Assembly (NCBI RefSeq): GCF_011758655.1
Contig: NZ_JAAMPA010000001.1
Span: forward strand, 1,550,001-1,614,000
Length of the DNA stretch: 64,000 bases
Direction of reading: 5' to 3'
Source of the DNA: Modestobacter marinus
GTDB lineage: Bacteria; Actinomycetota; Actinomycetes; Mycobacteriales; Geodermatophilaceae
Notes under the pieces: generated by a model
The model's input: the letters and a program-made list of their open reading frames with translations, nothing else
The model's database searches: none
Told to the model about the DNA's origin: nothing
In this document: positions 26,129 through 35,473 of the stretch, one piece after another
How the letters are laid out: every line of letters begins with the position of its first letter
Position numbering within the stretch: the first letter of the stretch is position 1
Program-made: the position numbers and the translations under genes

Positions 26129-26701
26129 GTGGGCGAGGAGCTGGGGTACCGGTACGACGTCGAGGTGGTCGGCCTGCTCGCCTCGCCAGCGCACCGCTGG
26201 GACGGCCGACCCGACGCGGCCCTGGCCGACGGCGCGGTCGACCGGCGGGACCGGCTGGAGGTGCGCGCCGGGCACGGGATCGTGGGGGACCGCTACGCCG
26301 GCCGGCTCGCGCACCGGGACGCCGCGGTCACCGTGATCGCCATCGAGGCCCTGGAGGCGCTGGCCGGCGAGCTGGGCAGCGGCCCGCTGGACCCGCTCGC
26401 CACCCGGCGCAACGTGGTGCTGCGCGGCGCGGAGGTCGAGGCGCTGCGCGGGCAGCCGTTCAGCCTGGACGGCGTCCTGCTCGCCGGCGGCCGCCCGGCG
26501 AACCCGTGCGCGTGGCTGGACCTGGCGCTGGCCCCGGGCGCGCACCGCGGCCTGCGGGGCCGCGCCGGGATCCGCTGCGCGGCCCGCGGCGACGGCGTCC
26601 TGGTGCTCGGCCCGGCGGTGTTGCGCTCCGCCGTCCCGCTCGACCGGGCCCGCGCCGGGGTCGCGGTTCGCCCGATCAACCGGACGGCGAGGGACCGCTG
26701 A
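26129..26701 (+). CDS. MOSC domain protein
   Basis: A 190-residue protein with the MOSC core: GHGIVGDRYAG (about residues 50-60), VIAIEALEALAGELG, RRNVVLRGAEVEALRGQPF and a conserved cysteine in PCAWLDL (about residue 130). MOSC domains handle sulfur destined for the molybdenum cofactor; in stand-alone proteins the exact reaction is uncertain. The GTG start at 26129 is 47 bp from the divergent peptidase start. Closeness to the CoxD-CoxE-XdhC set supports a role in molybdoenzyme maturation. Confidence 0.85.
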   Translation: MGEELGYRYDVEVVGLLASPAHRWDGRPDAALADGAVDRRDRLEVRAGHGIVGDRYAGRLAHRDAAVTVIAIEALEALAGELGSGPLDPLATRRNVVLRGAEVEALRGQPFSLDGVLLAGGRPANPCAWLDLALAPGAHRGLRGRAGIRCAARGDGVLVLGPAVLRSAVPLDRARAGVAVRPINRTARDR

Positions 26702-26836
26702 GGTCGATGACCCGGTCGCAGGCGGCCGGCCGGGCGGCGGTGGGCGATGCGGGGGGAGGTGGCCACTCGGAGCATGGCCTCGATGCAGGGGCCTGCCGCG
26801 AGCTCGCGAGTCGTGGGGGGGCATCGAGGTCCTTCG

Positions 26837-27775
26837 TCAGTCGAGCAGGGAGCGCACCGCCGCCGGTGCCTGGGAGGGGCGGTGCAGCTCCGCCGACCGG
26901 CCGCCACCGGCCGCAGCCAGCGCCGCGCACGCCTCCGCCGAGCCCGGCTCAGCGGACAGCGCGAGCACGTGCAGCCGAGCCCCGGCGCGGGCCAGGGCCG
27001 CCGCTGCCGGGACCGGGTCGGGGCTGTCGGTGGGCATCCCGTCGGACAGCAGCAGCACGTCACGGGCGGCGGTGCGGGTCCGGGCCAGCTGCTGACCGGC
27101 CGTCCGGAGCGCCAGGTCCAGGTCCGTCGTCCCGCCGCCGCGCAGGTCGAACAGCCGGTCGACCACGACCTCCGGGCGCGCTGCCGCCGTCAGCGGCTGG
27201 AGCACCACCACGGTGGACCAGAACGCCACCACCGCCAGCTCGTCGCCCGGCCGCATCCGCTGGGCCAGCGCCGCGGCCGTCAGGACGGCGGCCGCCAGCT
27301 CGTCACCGGCGACGGACCCCGACGCGTCGACGACGAGCACGCAGGCCCGGCCGGTCGCCCGCCAGCTGCGGGTGTGCAGGTGCTCGGCCCGCCAGTGCGG
27401 CTCCGCGCCTCGGGCGGCGAGGGTGGCGTCCAGGTCGATGTCGGCGCCGGTCGGGTCGCGGCGGGTGACCACCCGCCGGCTGCCTGCCCGGTCGGGCACG
27501 CCGGTGCGCGGGACCGTGACCGGCAGCCGCGCGGCCAGCGTGCGGGCGGCGGCGCGCAACCGGGGGTCGAAGGCCCGGCCCAGGGCGGCCACCAGCCGGG
27601 CCGCCGCGTCGGGGTCCCGGCCGGCCAGGTCGGCCAGCGCCTCCTCGTCCAGCTGGCCGGCCTCCGGGCTGACCTGGGTGAACTCGGCATGCGTGCGGGC
27701 CAGCTGGTCGCGGCTGGCGCCCCGGGCGCCCTGCCGACGGAGCAGCTCGGCGACCTGGTCGGGGTCCTCCACCAC
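26837..27775 (-). CDS. VWA domain protein (partner of MoxR at 27874)
   Basis: A 312-residue protein ending in a von Willebrand A domain with intact MIDAS (VVDASGSVAGDEL, about residues 162-174) and a later LLLSDGMPTDSPDP. The N-terminal third is helical with DAAARLVAALGRAFDPRL. The same frame stays open upstream through a Pro-rich stretch to the MoxR stop but contains no ATG or GTG before 27778. The protein may therefore be longer and start at a CTG overlapping the MoxR stop. It is third in the unit alcohol dehydrogenase - MoxR - VWA, resembling BchI/BchD-like ATPase-VWA pairs. Confidence 0.82.
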   Translation of the reverse strand: MVEDPDQVAELLRRQGARGASRDQLARTHAEFTQVSPEAGQLDEEALADLAGRDPDAAARLVAALGRAFDPRLRAAARTLAARLPVTVPRTGVPDRAGSRRVVTRRDPTGADIDLDATLAARGAEPHWRAEHLHTRSWRATGRACVLVVDASGSVAGDELAAAVLTAAALAQRMRPGDELAVVAFWSTVVVLQPLTAAARPEVVVDRLFDLRGGGTTDLDLALRTAGQQLARTRTAARDVLLLSDGMPTDSPDPVPAAAALARAGARLHVLALSAEPGSAEACAALAAAGGGRSAELHRPSQAPAAVRSLLD

Positions 27776-27873
27776 CGACGGCGGCCCCGGGCGCGCGCCC
27801 GGGGGTGCAGCGCCGGGCGGTGGCGGCGACCCCGGCCCCGGCTCGTCTCCCCGGGGCTCGTCCGCCTCCGGGG

Positions 27874-28731
27874 TCAGGGTTTTCCCAGCTCCTCACCGGC
27901 CTGTCGCCAGATGTCGGAGACGACGTCCTCGACCGGCCGGGTCAGCCCGTCCGAGACGGTGACCTTGCCGGTGAGCGCGGCCAGGGCGGCGTCCGCGCCG
28001 GTGCGCTCGTCCACCTCGGTGCTGCCGCGGACGACGGCGAGCTCCGTGGCGATCAGCACGGTGTCGATCGCGCCGCGCACCGAGGACCCGATGCGCAGTT
28101 CGGGGTGGTCGCGGGTGATCCGGACGGCCCGCACGGCGCGGCTCATCAGCGCGTCAGGGCTGCCGGTGGCCGCGGCGACGACGGCGCGCTCGGCGTCCTC
28201 GTCCTGGTAGCCCATCGCCACCCGGCAGGACCGGTCGTACAGCGCCGGGGTGATGCGTGCGGTGCCGACGGCGTCGAACGGGTTCATGGCCGCGACCAGC
28301 CGGAAGGTCGGGCGGGCCGGCACCCGGCCGAACCGAGGCACGTGCATCTCGCGCTCGGAGAGCACGCCGAGCAGCACGTTCATCGTCTCCTCGGGCACCC
28401 GGTTGAACTCCTCGACGTAGAGGAGCGCGCCCTCGGTCATCGCCCGGGTGAGCGGGCCGGGCACGAAGTTCTCCGGGCGGTAGTCCTCGCTGAGCACCCG
28501 GGAGGCGTCGTGGTGGCCGACCAGCCGGGTCGGGGTCAGCTCGGCGTTGCCCTCGACCAGGACGAGCGGCACGCCGGTGCCGTCGGCCAGCGCGCGCAAC
28601 AGCGTCGTCTTCCCCGTGCCCGGTGGGCCCTCGAGGACGACGTTCCGCCCGGCCGACAGCGCCGCGGCGACCACCTCCGCCTCCCGGACCCGGGCGACGA
28701 CCCGCTCCTGGGCGGTGCGGACCATCCCCAC
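27874..28731 (-). CDS. MoxR-family AAA+ ATPase downstream of NDMA-alcohol dehydrogenase
   Basis: A 285-residue AAA+ ATPase. Walker A is EGPPGTGKTT (about residues 34-43) and Walker B LLYVEEFNRVPEE (about 103-115), with sensor segment LVAAMNPFDAVGT. The stretch VEGNAELTPTRLVGHHD and the YRPENFVPGPLTRAM segment are shared nearly word for word with the MoxR at 48660, so these two form a subfamily distinct from the CoxD-like ones at 21389 and 41612. The start is uncertain (GTG 28731 or ATG 28725). A strong hairpin separates it from the dehydrogenase gene. Its likely client is that dehydrogenase. Confidence 0.87.
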   Translation of the reverse strand: MGMVRTAQERVVARVREAEVVAAALSAGRNVVLEGPPGTGKTTLLRALADGTGVPLVLVEGNAELTPTRLVGHHDASRVLSEDYRPENFVPGPLTRAMTEGALLYVEEFNRVPEETMNVLLGVLSEREMHVPRFGRVPARPTFRLVAAMNPFDAVGTARITPALYDRSCRVAMGYQDEDAERAVVAAATGSPDALMSRAVRAVRITRDHPELRIGSSVRGAIDTVLIATELAVVRGSTEVDERTGADAALAALTGKVTVSDGLTRPVEDVVSDIWRQAGEELGKP

Positions 28732-28802
28732 CGCGTCCAGCCGGGCAGCGTCGTGTCGGGCAGGCGCGGTGATGACGGGCTCCTCGTCGAGCGCGGGGGA
28801 TG

Positions 28803-28828
28803 CCCCGGGGACCAGACGGTCCCCGGGG
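28803..28828 (-). terminator. 11-bp-stem hairpin between alcohol dehydrogenase and moxR
   Basis: CCCCGGGGACC, a 4-base loop AGAC, then the perfect reverse complement. Lying 16 bp after the dehydrogenase stop and before the MoxR gene, it could attenuate read-through. The enzyme would then be made in excess over its ATPase. Confidence 0.6.
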
Positions 28829-28843
28829 CCGGGCAGCGAGGCG

Positions 28844-29974
28844 TCAGGAGTCGTAGACGATGACGCCGCGGATGTTCTTGCCCTCGTGCAGGTCCTCGTA
28901 GCCCTGGTTGATGTCGTCCAGCTTGTACCGCTTGGTGATCAGCTCGTCGAGCTTGATGTTGCCCTCCTGGTAGAGCCGCAACATCTTCTGCATGTCGGAG
29001 CTGGGGTTCTGGTCCCCGAACAGGGCGCCGCGGATCTCCTTGGTGAACAGCGCCAGCATGCTGGGGTTGATCGGGATGCCGACGTCGGTGAGGTCGCCGA
29101 GTCCGGTCACGACGACCCGCCCGCCCTTGCCGATCGCCTCGAACGCCTGGGCGATGTGCTCGCCCTTCAGCACGCCGACGGTGACCAGCGCCTTGTCCGC
29201 GCCCTGCCCGTTGGTGACGCTGCGCGCGAAGTCAGCGGCCTCCTCGATGCTCGCGAACGTCTCGGTCGCGCCGAGCTCGCGGGCCTTCTCCAGCTTGAAG
29301 GGCACCGGGTCGACGGCGATGACGTGACTGGCCCCGGCGTGTGCTGCGCCCTGGACGGCGTTGATGCCGATCCCGCCGACGCCCATCACGATGACCGTGT
29401 CGCCGGCCCGGACCTCGCCGGCCTGGACGGCGGTGCCCCAGCCGGTGCCGACGCCGCACCCGACGAGGCAGGCGACGTCGAGCGGGATGCTCTTGTCGAT
29501 CTTGACGGTCGATCGGATGTCCACCGTGGTGATCTCGGCGAAGGTGCCCAGCCCGCACATCTGCCCGACGTCCTCGCCGTCGGAGGTCGTGACCCGGAAG
29601 CTCGACGCGTCGTCCCACCGCGAGCCGATGAGCAGGTTGGCGCCGGAGTCGCAGATGTACTGCTGGCCGTTGGCGCAGTAGCGGCACCGGCCGCAGCCGG
29701 GCAGGAACGAGAAGACGACGTGGTCGCCCTCCTCGAAGTCCTTCACGCCCGGGCCGACCTTGGTGACCACGCCGGCGCCCTCGTGGCCGCCGAGGAAGGG
29801 GTACTTGCCGACCTGCATGTCGCCGGTGGCGATGTGGTCGTCGGAGTGGCACAGCCCGGAGGCGGCCAGCTTGACCTGGAGCTCGCCGGCCTGCGGGTCG
29901 TCGACGACCAGGTCGGTGACCTCCCACTTGCCGGGGGCGGAACGCATGATCGCGCCGCGGGTGTTGACAGGCAC
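28844..29974 (-). CDS. NDMA-dependent (mycofactocin-type) zinc alcohol dehydrogenase
   Basis: A 376-residue MDR-family alcohol dehydrogenase. Catalytic zinc ligands Cys42 (GLCHSDDH) and the GHE motif (63-65) are present, with four structural-zinc cysteines at about 94, 97, 100 and 108 (CGRCRYC...C). The cofactor fold shows VMGVGGIGINAVQGA. These features, and the overall sequence, match the NDMA-dependent class, whose NAD stays bound and is re-oxidised through mycofactocin rather than free NAD+. The GTG at 29974 has GAGGAGG just upstream; the longer open frame is not used. A MoxR and a VWA gene follow on the same strand. Confidence 0.92.
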   Translation of the reverse strand: MPVNTRGAIMRSAPGKWEVTDLVVDDPQAGELQVKLAASGLCHSDDHIATGDMQVGKYPFLGGHEGAGVVTKVGPGVKDFEEGDHVVFSFLPGCGRCRYCANGQQYICDSGANLLIGSRWDDASSFRVTTSDGEDVGQMCGLGTFAEITTVDIRSTVKIDKSIPLDVACLVGCGVGTGWGTAVQAGEVRAGDTVIVMGVGGIGINAVQGAAHAGASHVIAVDPVPFKLEKARELGATETFASIEEAADFARSVTNGQGADKALVTVGVLKGEHIAQAFEAIGKGGRVVVTGLGDLTDVGIPINPSMLALFTKEIRGALFGDQNPSSDMQKMLRLYQEGNIKLDELITKRYKLDDINQGYEDLHEGKNIRGVIVYDS

Positions 29975-30018
29975 AGGGTCCTCCTCGTCGCCCTCGACGT
30001 TGAGGGCCTCGGTGGCGT

Positions 30019-30032
30019 GCGCAGCTGCGCAG
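30019..30032. promoter_or_regulatory. 14-bp palindrome upstream of the NDMA-alcohol dehydrogenase
   Basis: TGCGCAGCTGCGCA is perfectly symmetrical and lies 45 bp upstream of the GTG start at 29974. The position is right for a regulator of the dehydrogenase promoter. The short length makes chance possible in GC-rich DNA. Confidence 0.35.
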
Positions 30033-30056
30033 CCCGATCGCACGTTATGGCACAGG

Positions 30057-30213
30057 TCACAGCCGGCGGAAGACCGGTGCAACGTTGCCGGTCGTACGTG
30101 CAACGGTCCCCTCGAGGGTGAGCAGCTCGTGGGCGACGGTGCCCGAGCCGCTCGGCCCGGCCAGCGCGGCGGTGCCCGGACCGGCGACCACCCGGGCCCG
30201 CTGGGTGGTCTCC
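30057..30213 (-). pseudogene. 3' fragment of a DUF3224-type gene
   Basis: On the minus strand the sequence encodes [17 protein letters not shown] and [11 protein letters not shown], nearly identical to the C-terminal third of the intact DUF3224 protein at 32283-32678 ([28 protein letters not shown]). It then runs on into a different tail and stops. There is no 5' portion and no start codon. It is a decayed duplicate lying on the other side of the lactate permease. The remainder of the 374-bp space between the dehydrogenase and the permease holds promoter sequences; an imperfect ATGCTG/CAGCAT dyad at 30275-30301 faces the permease. Confidence 0.75.
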
Positions 30214-30348
30214 ACGCCGCCGCCCGTCGAGGTGGGGGCGTCGGGACCGCGGAACGCAGGGGTGGCGGGCGACCATGCTGTGCGTCACAGTGCACCAGCA
30301 TCCGCACGGCACCCGTTGGTGCGGAATCTGCCGACGAGAGGCGTCAAC

Positions 30349-32247
30349 GTGGACAACCTCGCTGTGCTCAGCCTGCTGGCCCTGCTGCCGATCCTGGTGG
30401 TCGGCGTCCTGCTGGCCGGGTTGCGGTGGCCCGCCAAGCGGGCGATGCCGATCGGGTTCGTGGTCGTGGTCCTGATCGCCCTGTTCGTCTGGGAGATGAG
30501 CCCCACCGCGATCGCCGCATCGGCGGTGCAGGGCCTGCTGCTGGCCCTGACGCTGCTCTACATCGTCTTCGGTGCGCTGCTGCTGCTCGAGACCCTCACC
30601 AAGAGCGGTGCGATGGCGACCATCCGCGCCGGCTTCACCAGCATCAGCCCCGACCGCCGGGTGCAGGCGATCATCATCGGCTGGTTGTTCGGCAGCTTCA
30701 TCGAGGGCGCGTCCGGCTTCGGCACCCCCGCCGCCGTCGTCGCCCCGCTGCTGCTGGCGCTGGGCTTCCCGGCCATGGCCGCGGTCATGGTGGGCCTGAT
30801 CATCCAGAGCACGCCGGTGAGCTTCGGCGCCGTCGGCACGCCGATCCTGGTCGGCGTCAGCGGTGGGCTGACCGGGGCGGACGCCGTCGAGGCGCGGACG
30901 GAGTTCCTCGGCATCCAGTTCCCGGAGTTCCTGGAGCGGATCGGCTTCCAGGTGGCCGCCATCCACGCCACCATCGGCACGCTCATCCCACTGATCCTCG
31001 CCTGCATGCTGTGCGGCTTCTTCGGCGAGCGGAAGCGGTTCGCCGACGGCCTGGCGATCTGGCCGTTCGCGCTCTTCGCCGCCTTCGCGATGACCGTGCC
31101 CTACGTGACCGTCGCCGCGGTGCTGGGCCCGGAGTTCCCGTCCCTGCTCGGTGGCCTGATCGGCCTGGTCATCGTGATGTTCGCGTCCAGCCGTGGCTTC
31201 CTGATGCCGAAGGAGATCTGGGACTTCCCGGCCCGGCAGCGGTGGGCGCCCAACTGGATGGGCAGCCTCTCCCCGGAGGACGAGAAGGACGTCGCCGGCA
31301 AGAAGATGAGCATCTGGCTGGCCTGGACGCCGTACGTGATCGTCGCCGTCCTGCTGGTGATGAGCCGGACCATCGACCCGATCACCGAGTTCCTGACCAC
31401 CGGCTGGCGGGTCGTCACCGTCGACGACATCTTCGGCACCGGCATCGCCCAGGCGCTGCAGCTGGTCTACCTGCCCGGCTTCCTGTTCATCCTGACCTGC
31501 CTGGTCACCTACGCCATTCACCGGATGCGGCCGGCCGACATCGCCGCCTCCTGGAAGGTGGCCGGCAGCCAGCTGGCCGGTGCGGCGGTGGCGCTGCTGT
31601 TCGCGCTGCCGCTGGTCCGGGTGTTCATCAACTCCGGGGCCGACTTCAACGACTCGGGGCTGGCGTCGATGCCGCTCACCCTGGCCGAGGGGGCCGCGTC
31701 CCTGGCGGGTGACACCTGGCCGGCGTTCGCCCCGTGGATCGGCGCGCTGGGGGCGTTCGTCGCCGGCAGCAACACGGTGAGCAACCTGATGTTCTCGCTC
31801 TTCCAGTTCTCCACCGCGGAACAGATCGGGGTCACCCCGGAGACCGTCGTCGCCACCCAGGCGGTCGGCGGCGCGGCCGGCAACATGATCACGGTCCACA
31901 ACATCGTGGCGGCGTCGGCCACCGTCGGCCTGATCGGGCGGGAGGGCGACCTGATCCGCAAGACCGTCCTGCCGACGATCTACTACTGCCTGATGGCCGG
32001 CGGGATCTCGCTGGTGCTGATCTACGGGTTCGGGGCCAACCTGAGCACGCTGTGGCTCCTCGTCCTGCTGATCGGCGTCGCCGCGCTGATCGTCGCGATG
32101 CGGCGGTCGCCCGGGAAGCCCAACAACGAGCTCGTCGACACGGCGGGATCGCCTGCGGACAGCCCCACGACCGGCCGGGCGCCCAGCGACGGCCGGGAGC
32201 ACACCGACATGGTCCCCGACCCGAACCGGACCCCCGGCGAGCCGTGA
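30349..32247 (+). CDS. lldP: L-lactate permease
   Basis: A 632-residue membrane protein with at least 12 hydrophobic segments, of the LctP family, importing L-lactate (also D-lactate or glycolate) with protons. Signature stretches are [25 protein letters not shown] in the first third, [11 protein letters not shown] and the late [16 protein letters not shown] and [19 protein letters not shown]. The GTG at 30349 follows GAGAGG and gives TM1 directly. The hydrophilic C-terminal tail is rich in Pro and Asp. No lactate dehydrogenase gene is adjacent. A strong terminator follows. Confidence 0.93.
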   Translation: MDNLAVLSLLALLPILVVGVLLAGLRWPAKRAMPIGFVVVVLIALFVWEMSPTAIAASAVQGLLLALTLLYIVFGALLLLETLTKSGAMATIRAGFTSISPDRRVQAIIIGWLFGSFIEGASGFGTPAAVVAPLLLALGFPAMAAVMVGLIIQSTPVSFGAVGTPILVGVSGGLTGADAVEARTEFLGIQFPEFLERIGFQVAAIHATIGTLIPLILACMLCGFFGERKRFADGLAIWPFALFAAFAMTVPYVTVAAVLGPEFPSLLGGLIGLVIVMFASSRGFLMPKEIWDFPARQRWAPNWMGSLSPEDEKDVAGKKMSIWLAWTPYVIVAVLLVMSRTIDPITEFLTTGWRVVTVDDIFGTGIAQALQLVYLPGFLFILTCLVTYAIHRMRPADIAASWKVAGSQLAGAAVALLFALPLVRVFINSGADFNDSGLASMPLTLAEGAASLAGDTWPAFAPWIGALGAFVAGSNTVSNLMFSLFQFSTAEQIGVTPETVVATQAVGGAAGNMITVHNIVAASATVGLIGREGDLIRKTVLPTIYYCLMAGGISLVLIYGFGANLSTLWLLVLLIGVAALIVAMRRSPGKPNNELVDTAGSPADSPTTGRAPSDGREHTDMVPDPNRTPGEP

Positions 32248-32291
32248 CCCGACTGACACCCCGCCCCCGCCGGGGCGGGGTGTCAGTCGGG
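32248..32291. terminator. Convergent terminator of lldP and DUF3224 gene
   Basis: A perfect 20-bp stem (CCCGACTGACACCCCGCCCC at 32248-32267 with its reverse complement at 32272-32291) and a four-base loop. It starts one base after the permease stop and includes the last codons of the opposing gene. It should stop transcription from both sides. Confidence 0.85.
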
Positions 32292-32678
32292 CAGGACGAC
32301 GTCCAGGGTGAGCAGTTCGTGGGCGACCGTCCCCGTGCCGCTCAGCCCGGTCAGTGCGGCGGTGCCCGAACCGGCGACCACCCGGGCCCACTGGGTGATG
32401 GCCACGCCCTCGCCCATGGCGGCGCCGTGCTCCAGCACGAAGCTGCCCCGCCGGCCGGCGAGGGCGCCGGTGATCCGCTCCTGCGCCACGTAGGAGGCGC
32501 CGTGCTCGCCCTGGGTGGTGAGTGCGTGGCCGACGGCCGAGCCGGTGAGGTCCTCGCCCGCGTAGGTCTTGGCGAGCACCACCCGCCCGGTGGCCGGCGC
32601 CCCGGGCTCGGCGGGCTCCGGGTCGGGCACCGCGTCCCAGGTGTCGAGGGTGAACGGCGCCGTCAGGTGCAGGTCCAT
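32283..32678 (-). CDS. DUF3224 family protein
   Basis: A 131-residue single-domain protein, predicted to be a beta-barrel like other DUF3224 members. Characteristic stretches are FTLDTWD near the N-terminus, GSAVGHALTTQGEHGASYVAQERI and RRGSFVLEHGAAMGEG. The function is not known. The ATG at 32678 was chosen; an ATG nine bases upstream is possible. Its C-terminus is duplicated as a broken fragment at 30057-30213. Confidence 0.85.
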   Translation of the reverse strand: MDLHLTAPFTLDTWDAVPDPEPAEPGAPATGRVVLAKTYAGEDLTGSAVGHALTTQGEHGASYVAQERITGALAGRRGSFVLEHGAAMGEGVAITQWARVVAGSGTAALTGLSGTGTVAHELLTLDVVLPD

Positions 32679-32743
32679 GCCCCGCATCCTGGCCCGCGGC
32701 CCGCCGGCTGTCCCGGGACCCGGCCGCGGGCAGACTGATCGCC

Positions 32744-34138
32744 GTGACGGTCGTGGTGGTGGGTGCCGGGCCGGTCGGGGTGACGGCGGCGCTGCTCCTG
32801 GCCCGTCGGGGCGTCGACGTCCTGGTGCTCGACCGGCACCCGGCCGCCTACCCGCAGCCGCGGGCGGTGCACCTGGACGACGAGTCGCTGCGGGTCCTGC
32901 AGGCCGCCGGGGTGGCCGAGGCGTTCGCCGCGGTCAGCCGGCCGATGGCCGGGCTGCGCCTGCTGGACGGCGGGCACCGCACCCTCGCGGAGTTCGGGCG
33001 CGCGGACGGCGAGCACGGCTGGCCGCAGGCGTCGATGTTCAGCCAGCCCGACCTGGAGGCGGTGCTGCGGACGGCGCTTGCCGACGAGCCCCGCGCCGAG
33101 CTGCGCGGCGGGGTCGAGGTGTTGCACGTGGAACAACGTGACGAGGTGGCCCGGCTCGGCGTCCGGGACCGGGCCACCGGGGTCGAGGAGGAGCTGGTCG
33201 CCGACGCCGTGCTGGGCTGCGACGGCGCGAACAGCACGGTGCGCCGGCTGATCGGGTCGTGGATGCGCGACCTCGGCCCCTCCGAGCGCTGGCTGGTGGT
33301 CGACCTGGCCGCCGAGGCCCCGCTGGACGTCTGGCCCGGCGTCCACCAGGTCTGCGACCCGGTGCGGCCGGCCACGTTCATGCCGATCGCCGGCGACCGC
33401 TACCGCGCCGAGTTCCGGCTGTCCGCCGGGGAGTCCGCCGAAGACCTCGACCTGCCGGCACTGCTCGGGCGGTTCGGTGCGCGAGGGTGCACGGTCGTCC
33501 GCACCGCGGAGTACACCTACGCCGCGCAGGTGGCCGACCGGTGGCGGGACGGTCGGGTGCTGCTCTGCGGCGACGCCGCCCACCTGACCCCACCGTTCAT
33601 CGGGCAGGGCCTGGGCCTGGGGCTGCGCGACGTGCACCAGCTGACCTGGAAGCTGGCGGCGGTGCTCGACGGCGCGGATGACGCCCTGCTCGACACCCAC
33701 CAGGCCGAGCGCGCGCCGCACGCCACCGCGCTGATCCGGGTCGCGGTGCTGCTGGGCCGGCTGATGACCGGCGGGGGCGGCGCGGCCGCGGTGCTGCGCC
33801 GGGCGGTGCTGGCGCTCCCCGGGGTGGCCCGGTTCGCCGGGGAGAGCCGGACGCCGCCGCTGCGCCCCGGGCCGCTGGTCCGCCGCCGGCGGCTCCCGCC
33901 CGGCTCCCCGGTGGGCTGGCTGGTGCCGCAGCCGCCGATCGGCGGTCCCCAGCGGCTGGACGACCTCCTCGGCCCGGGCTGGGCCGTGCTCGCGGCCGGC
34001 GGAGCGGTGCCGGCCGACTGGCCCGGCCCGGTGCTGCGGGTGGACCGGCTGGGCTCGCCGGAGCTGGCCCGCTGGCTCGGCCGCAGGTCGGTGCTGGTGC
34101 GGCCCGACCGGATCGTCGCCGCCGTCGCCCGCGGCTAG
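32744..34138 (+). CDS. FAD-dependent aromatic monooxygenase (MhpA/PheA-like)
   Basis: A 464-residue group A flavoprotein hydroxylase. The FAD motif GAGPVGVTAALLLARRG is at the N-terminus, the DG motif LGCDGANSTVRR at about residues 160-172, and the second FAD motif GDAAHLTPPFIGQGLGLGLRD at about 278-298. Such enzymes hydroxylate phenolic substrates with NAD(P)H and O2. It is shorter than 3-(3-hydroxyphenyl)propionate hydroxylase (about 550 aa), with a reduced thioredoxin-like tail. No ring-cleavage genes are nearby, so the substrate is unknown. It is followed by a PLP enzyme 10 bp downstream. Confidence 0.85.
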   Translation: MTVVVVGAGPVGVTAALLLARRGVDVLVLDRHPAAYPQPRAVHLDDESLRVLQAAGVAEAFAAVSRPMAGLRLLDGGHRTLAEFGRADGEHGWPQASMFSQPDLEAVLRTALADEPRAELRGGVEVLHVEQRDEVARLGVRDRATGVEEELVADAVLGCDGANSTVRRLIGSWMRDLGPSERWLVVDLAAEAPLDVWPGVHQVCDPVRPATFMPIAGDRYRAEFRLSAGESAEDLDLPALLGRFGARGCTVVRTAEYTYAAQVADRWRDGRVLLCGDAAHLTPPFIGQGLGLGLRDVHQLTWKLAAVLDGADDALLDTHQAERAPHATALIRVAVLLGRLMTGGGGAAAVLRRAVLALPGVARFAGESRTPPLRPGPLVRRRRLPPGSPVGWLVPQPPIGGPQRLDDLLGPGWAVLAAGGAVPADWPGPVLRVDRLGSPELARWLGRRSVLVRPDRIVAAVARG

Positions 34139-34147
34139 CGTGGCCGG

Positions 34148-35350
34148 ATGAGCTTCGACGTCGCCGCCCTCCGGGCACACTTCCCCGCGCTGACCGACGG
34201 CGCCGCGCACTTCGACGGCCCGGGCGGCTCGCAGACGCCGGACGTCGTCGCGCAGGCGGTCGCGGCCACGATGACCCAGCCGATGGCCAACCGCGGCACG
34301 GTGACCCAGGCCGAGCGGAACGCCGACGCGGTCGTGCGGGAGGCCCGGCAGGCGGTCGCCGACCTGACCGGCGGGGACCCCGGCGGCGTCGTCTTCGGGC
34401 GCAGCGCCACCGCGCTGACCTACGACCTGTCCCGGGTGCTGTCGGCCGGCTGGGGGCCCGGTGACGAGGTCGTGGTGACCCGGCTGGACCACGACGCCAA
34501 CATCCGCCCGTGGGTGCAGGCCGCCGAGGCCCGCGGCGCCACCGTGCGCTGGGCCGACTTCGACCCGGCCACCGGCGAGCTCGACCCCGCCGTCGTCGGG
34601 GCGCTGCTGTCCGAGCGGACCCGGCTGGTCGCCGTCACCGGCGCCTCGAACCTGATCGGCACCCGGCCCGACGTCGCCGCGATCGCCGCGCTGGCGCACG
34701 AGGCCGGGGCGCTGATCTGGGTGGACGGCGTGCACCTGACCGCGCACGCGCCGGTCGACGTCACCGCGCTGGGCGCGGACTTCCTCGTCTGCTCGCCGTA
34801 CAAGTTCCTCGGCCCGCACTGCGGCTGCCTGGTCGCCGCACCCGAGCTGCTGGAGACGCTGCACCCGGACAAGCTGCTGCCCTCGACCGACGCCGTCCCG
34901 GAGCGGTTCGAGCTGGGCACGCTGCCCTACGAGCTGCTGGCCGGCACCACGGCGGCGGTCGACCTGCTCGCCGCGCAGGCCGGCCCCGAGGGCGACCGGC
35001 GCAGCCGGCTGGTCGCCGCGATGGCCGCGATCGAGCAGCACGAGGACCGGCTGCGGGAGCGGATCGAGGACGGCGTCCGGGCGCTGCCCGGGGTGACGCT
35101 GTGGTCCCGGGCGGCCCGGCGCACCCCCACCCTGCTGCTGACCTTCGCCGGCCGGGACGCCGCCGACGCGTACCGCTTCCTCGCGCAGCGCGAGGTCAAC
35201 GCCCCGGCCGGCTCGTTCTACGCCCTCGAGGCCAGCCGCCACCTGGGGCTCGGTGACACCGGTGGGCTGCGGGTCGGGCTCGCCCCGTACAGCGACGACG
35301 CCGACGTGGACCGGCTGCTCGCCGGGCTGCGGGAGTTCCTCGCCTCCTGA
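34148..35350 (+). CDS. Cysteine desulfurase-like PLP enzyme
   Basis: A 400-residue fold-type I aminotransferase-like protein of the cysteine desulfurase-like group. The PLP lysine is in the CSPYKFLGPHCG segment at about residue 220. The upstream WVDGVHLTAH holds the Asp and His expected to contact the cofactor. N-terminal FDGPGGSQTPDVV and NRGTVTQAE are typical. These proteins are related to but distinct from IscS/SufS; the mobile loop cysteine of true desulfurases is not obvious, so the reaction is uncertain. It is in one unit with the flavin monooxygenase. Confidence 0.85.
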   Translation: MSFDVAALRAHFPALTDGAAHFDGPGGSQTPDVVAQAVAATMTQPMANRGTVTQAERNADAVVREARQAVADLTGGDPGGVVFGRSATALTYDLSRVLSAGWGPGDEVVVTRLDHDANIRPWVQAAEARGATVRWADFDPATGELDPAVVGALLSERTRLVAVTGASNLIGTRPDVAAIAALAHEAGALIWVDGVHLTAHAPVDVTALGADFLVCSPYKFLGPHCGCLVAAPELLETLHPDKLLPSTDAVPERFELGTLPYELLAGTTAAVDLLAAQAGPEGDRRSRLVAAMAAIEQHEDRLRERIEDGVRALPGVTLWSRAARRTPTLLLTFAGRDAADAYRFLAQREVNAPAGSFYALEASRHLGLGDTGGLRVGLAPYSDDADVDRLLAGLREFLAS

Positions 35351-35369
35351 CGTCCGGTGTCCCGCGGGC

Positions 35370-35385
35370 TGTGACCGGGCTCACG
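35370..35385 (+). promoter_or_regulatory. CRP-like site upstream of the iron-type alcohol dehydrogenase
   Basis: TGTGACCGGGCTCACG matches the TGTGA-N6-TCACA consensus of CRP/GlxR-type regulators with one deviation at the end. It lies 89 bp before the ATG at 35474. The promoter would thus be under cAMP-type or related control. Confidence 0.5.
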
Positions 35386-35473
35386 GCGCGGGTAGGCTGC
35401 CGAGTCGTCGCCCGCGACGTCCGGAGGCCGATGTGATCGCTCAGCGTCGAGCGTGCACCCCCGAGAGGGCCGC

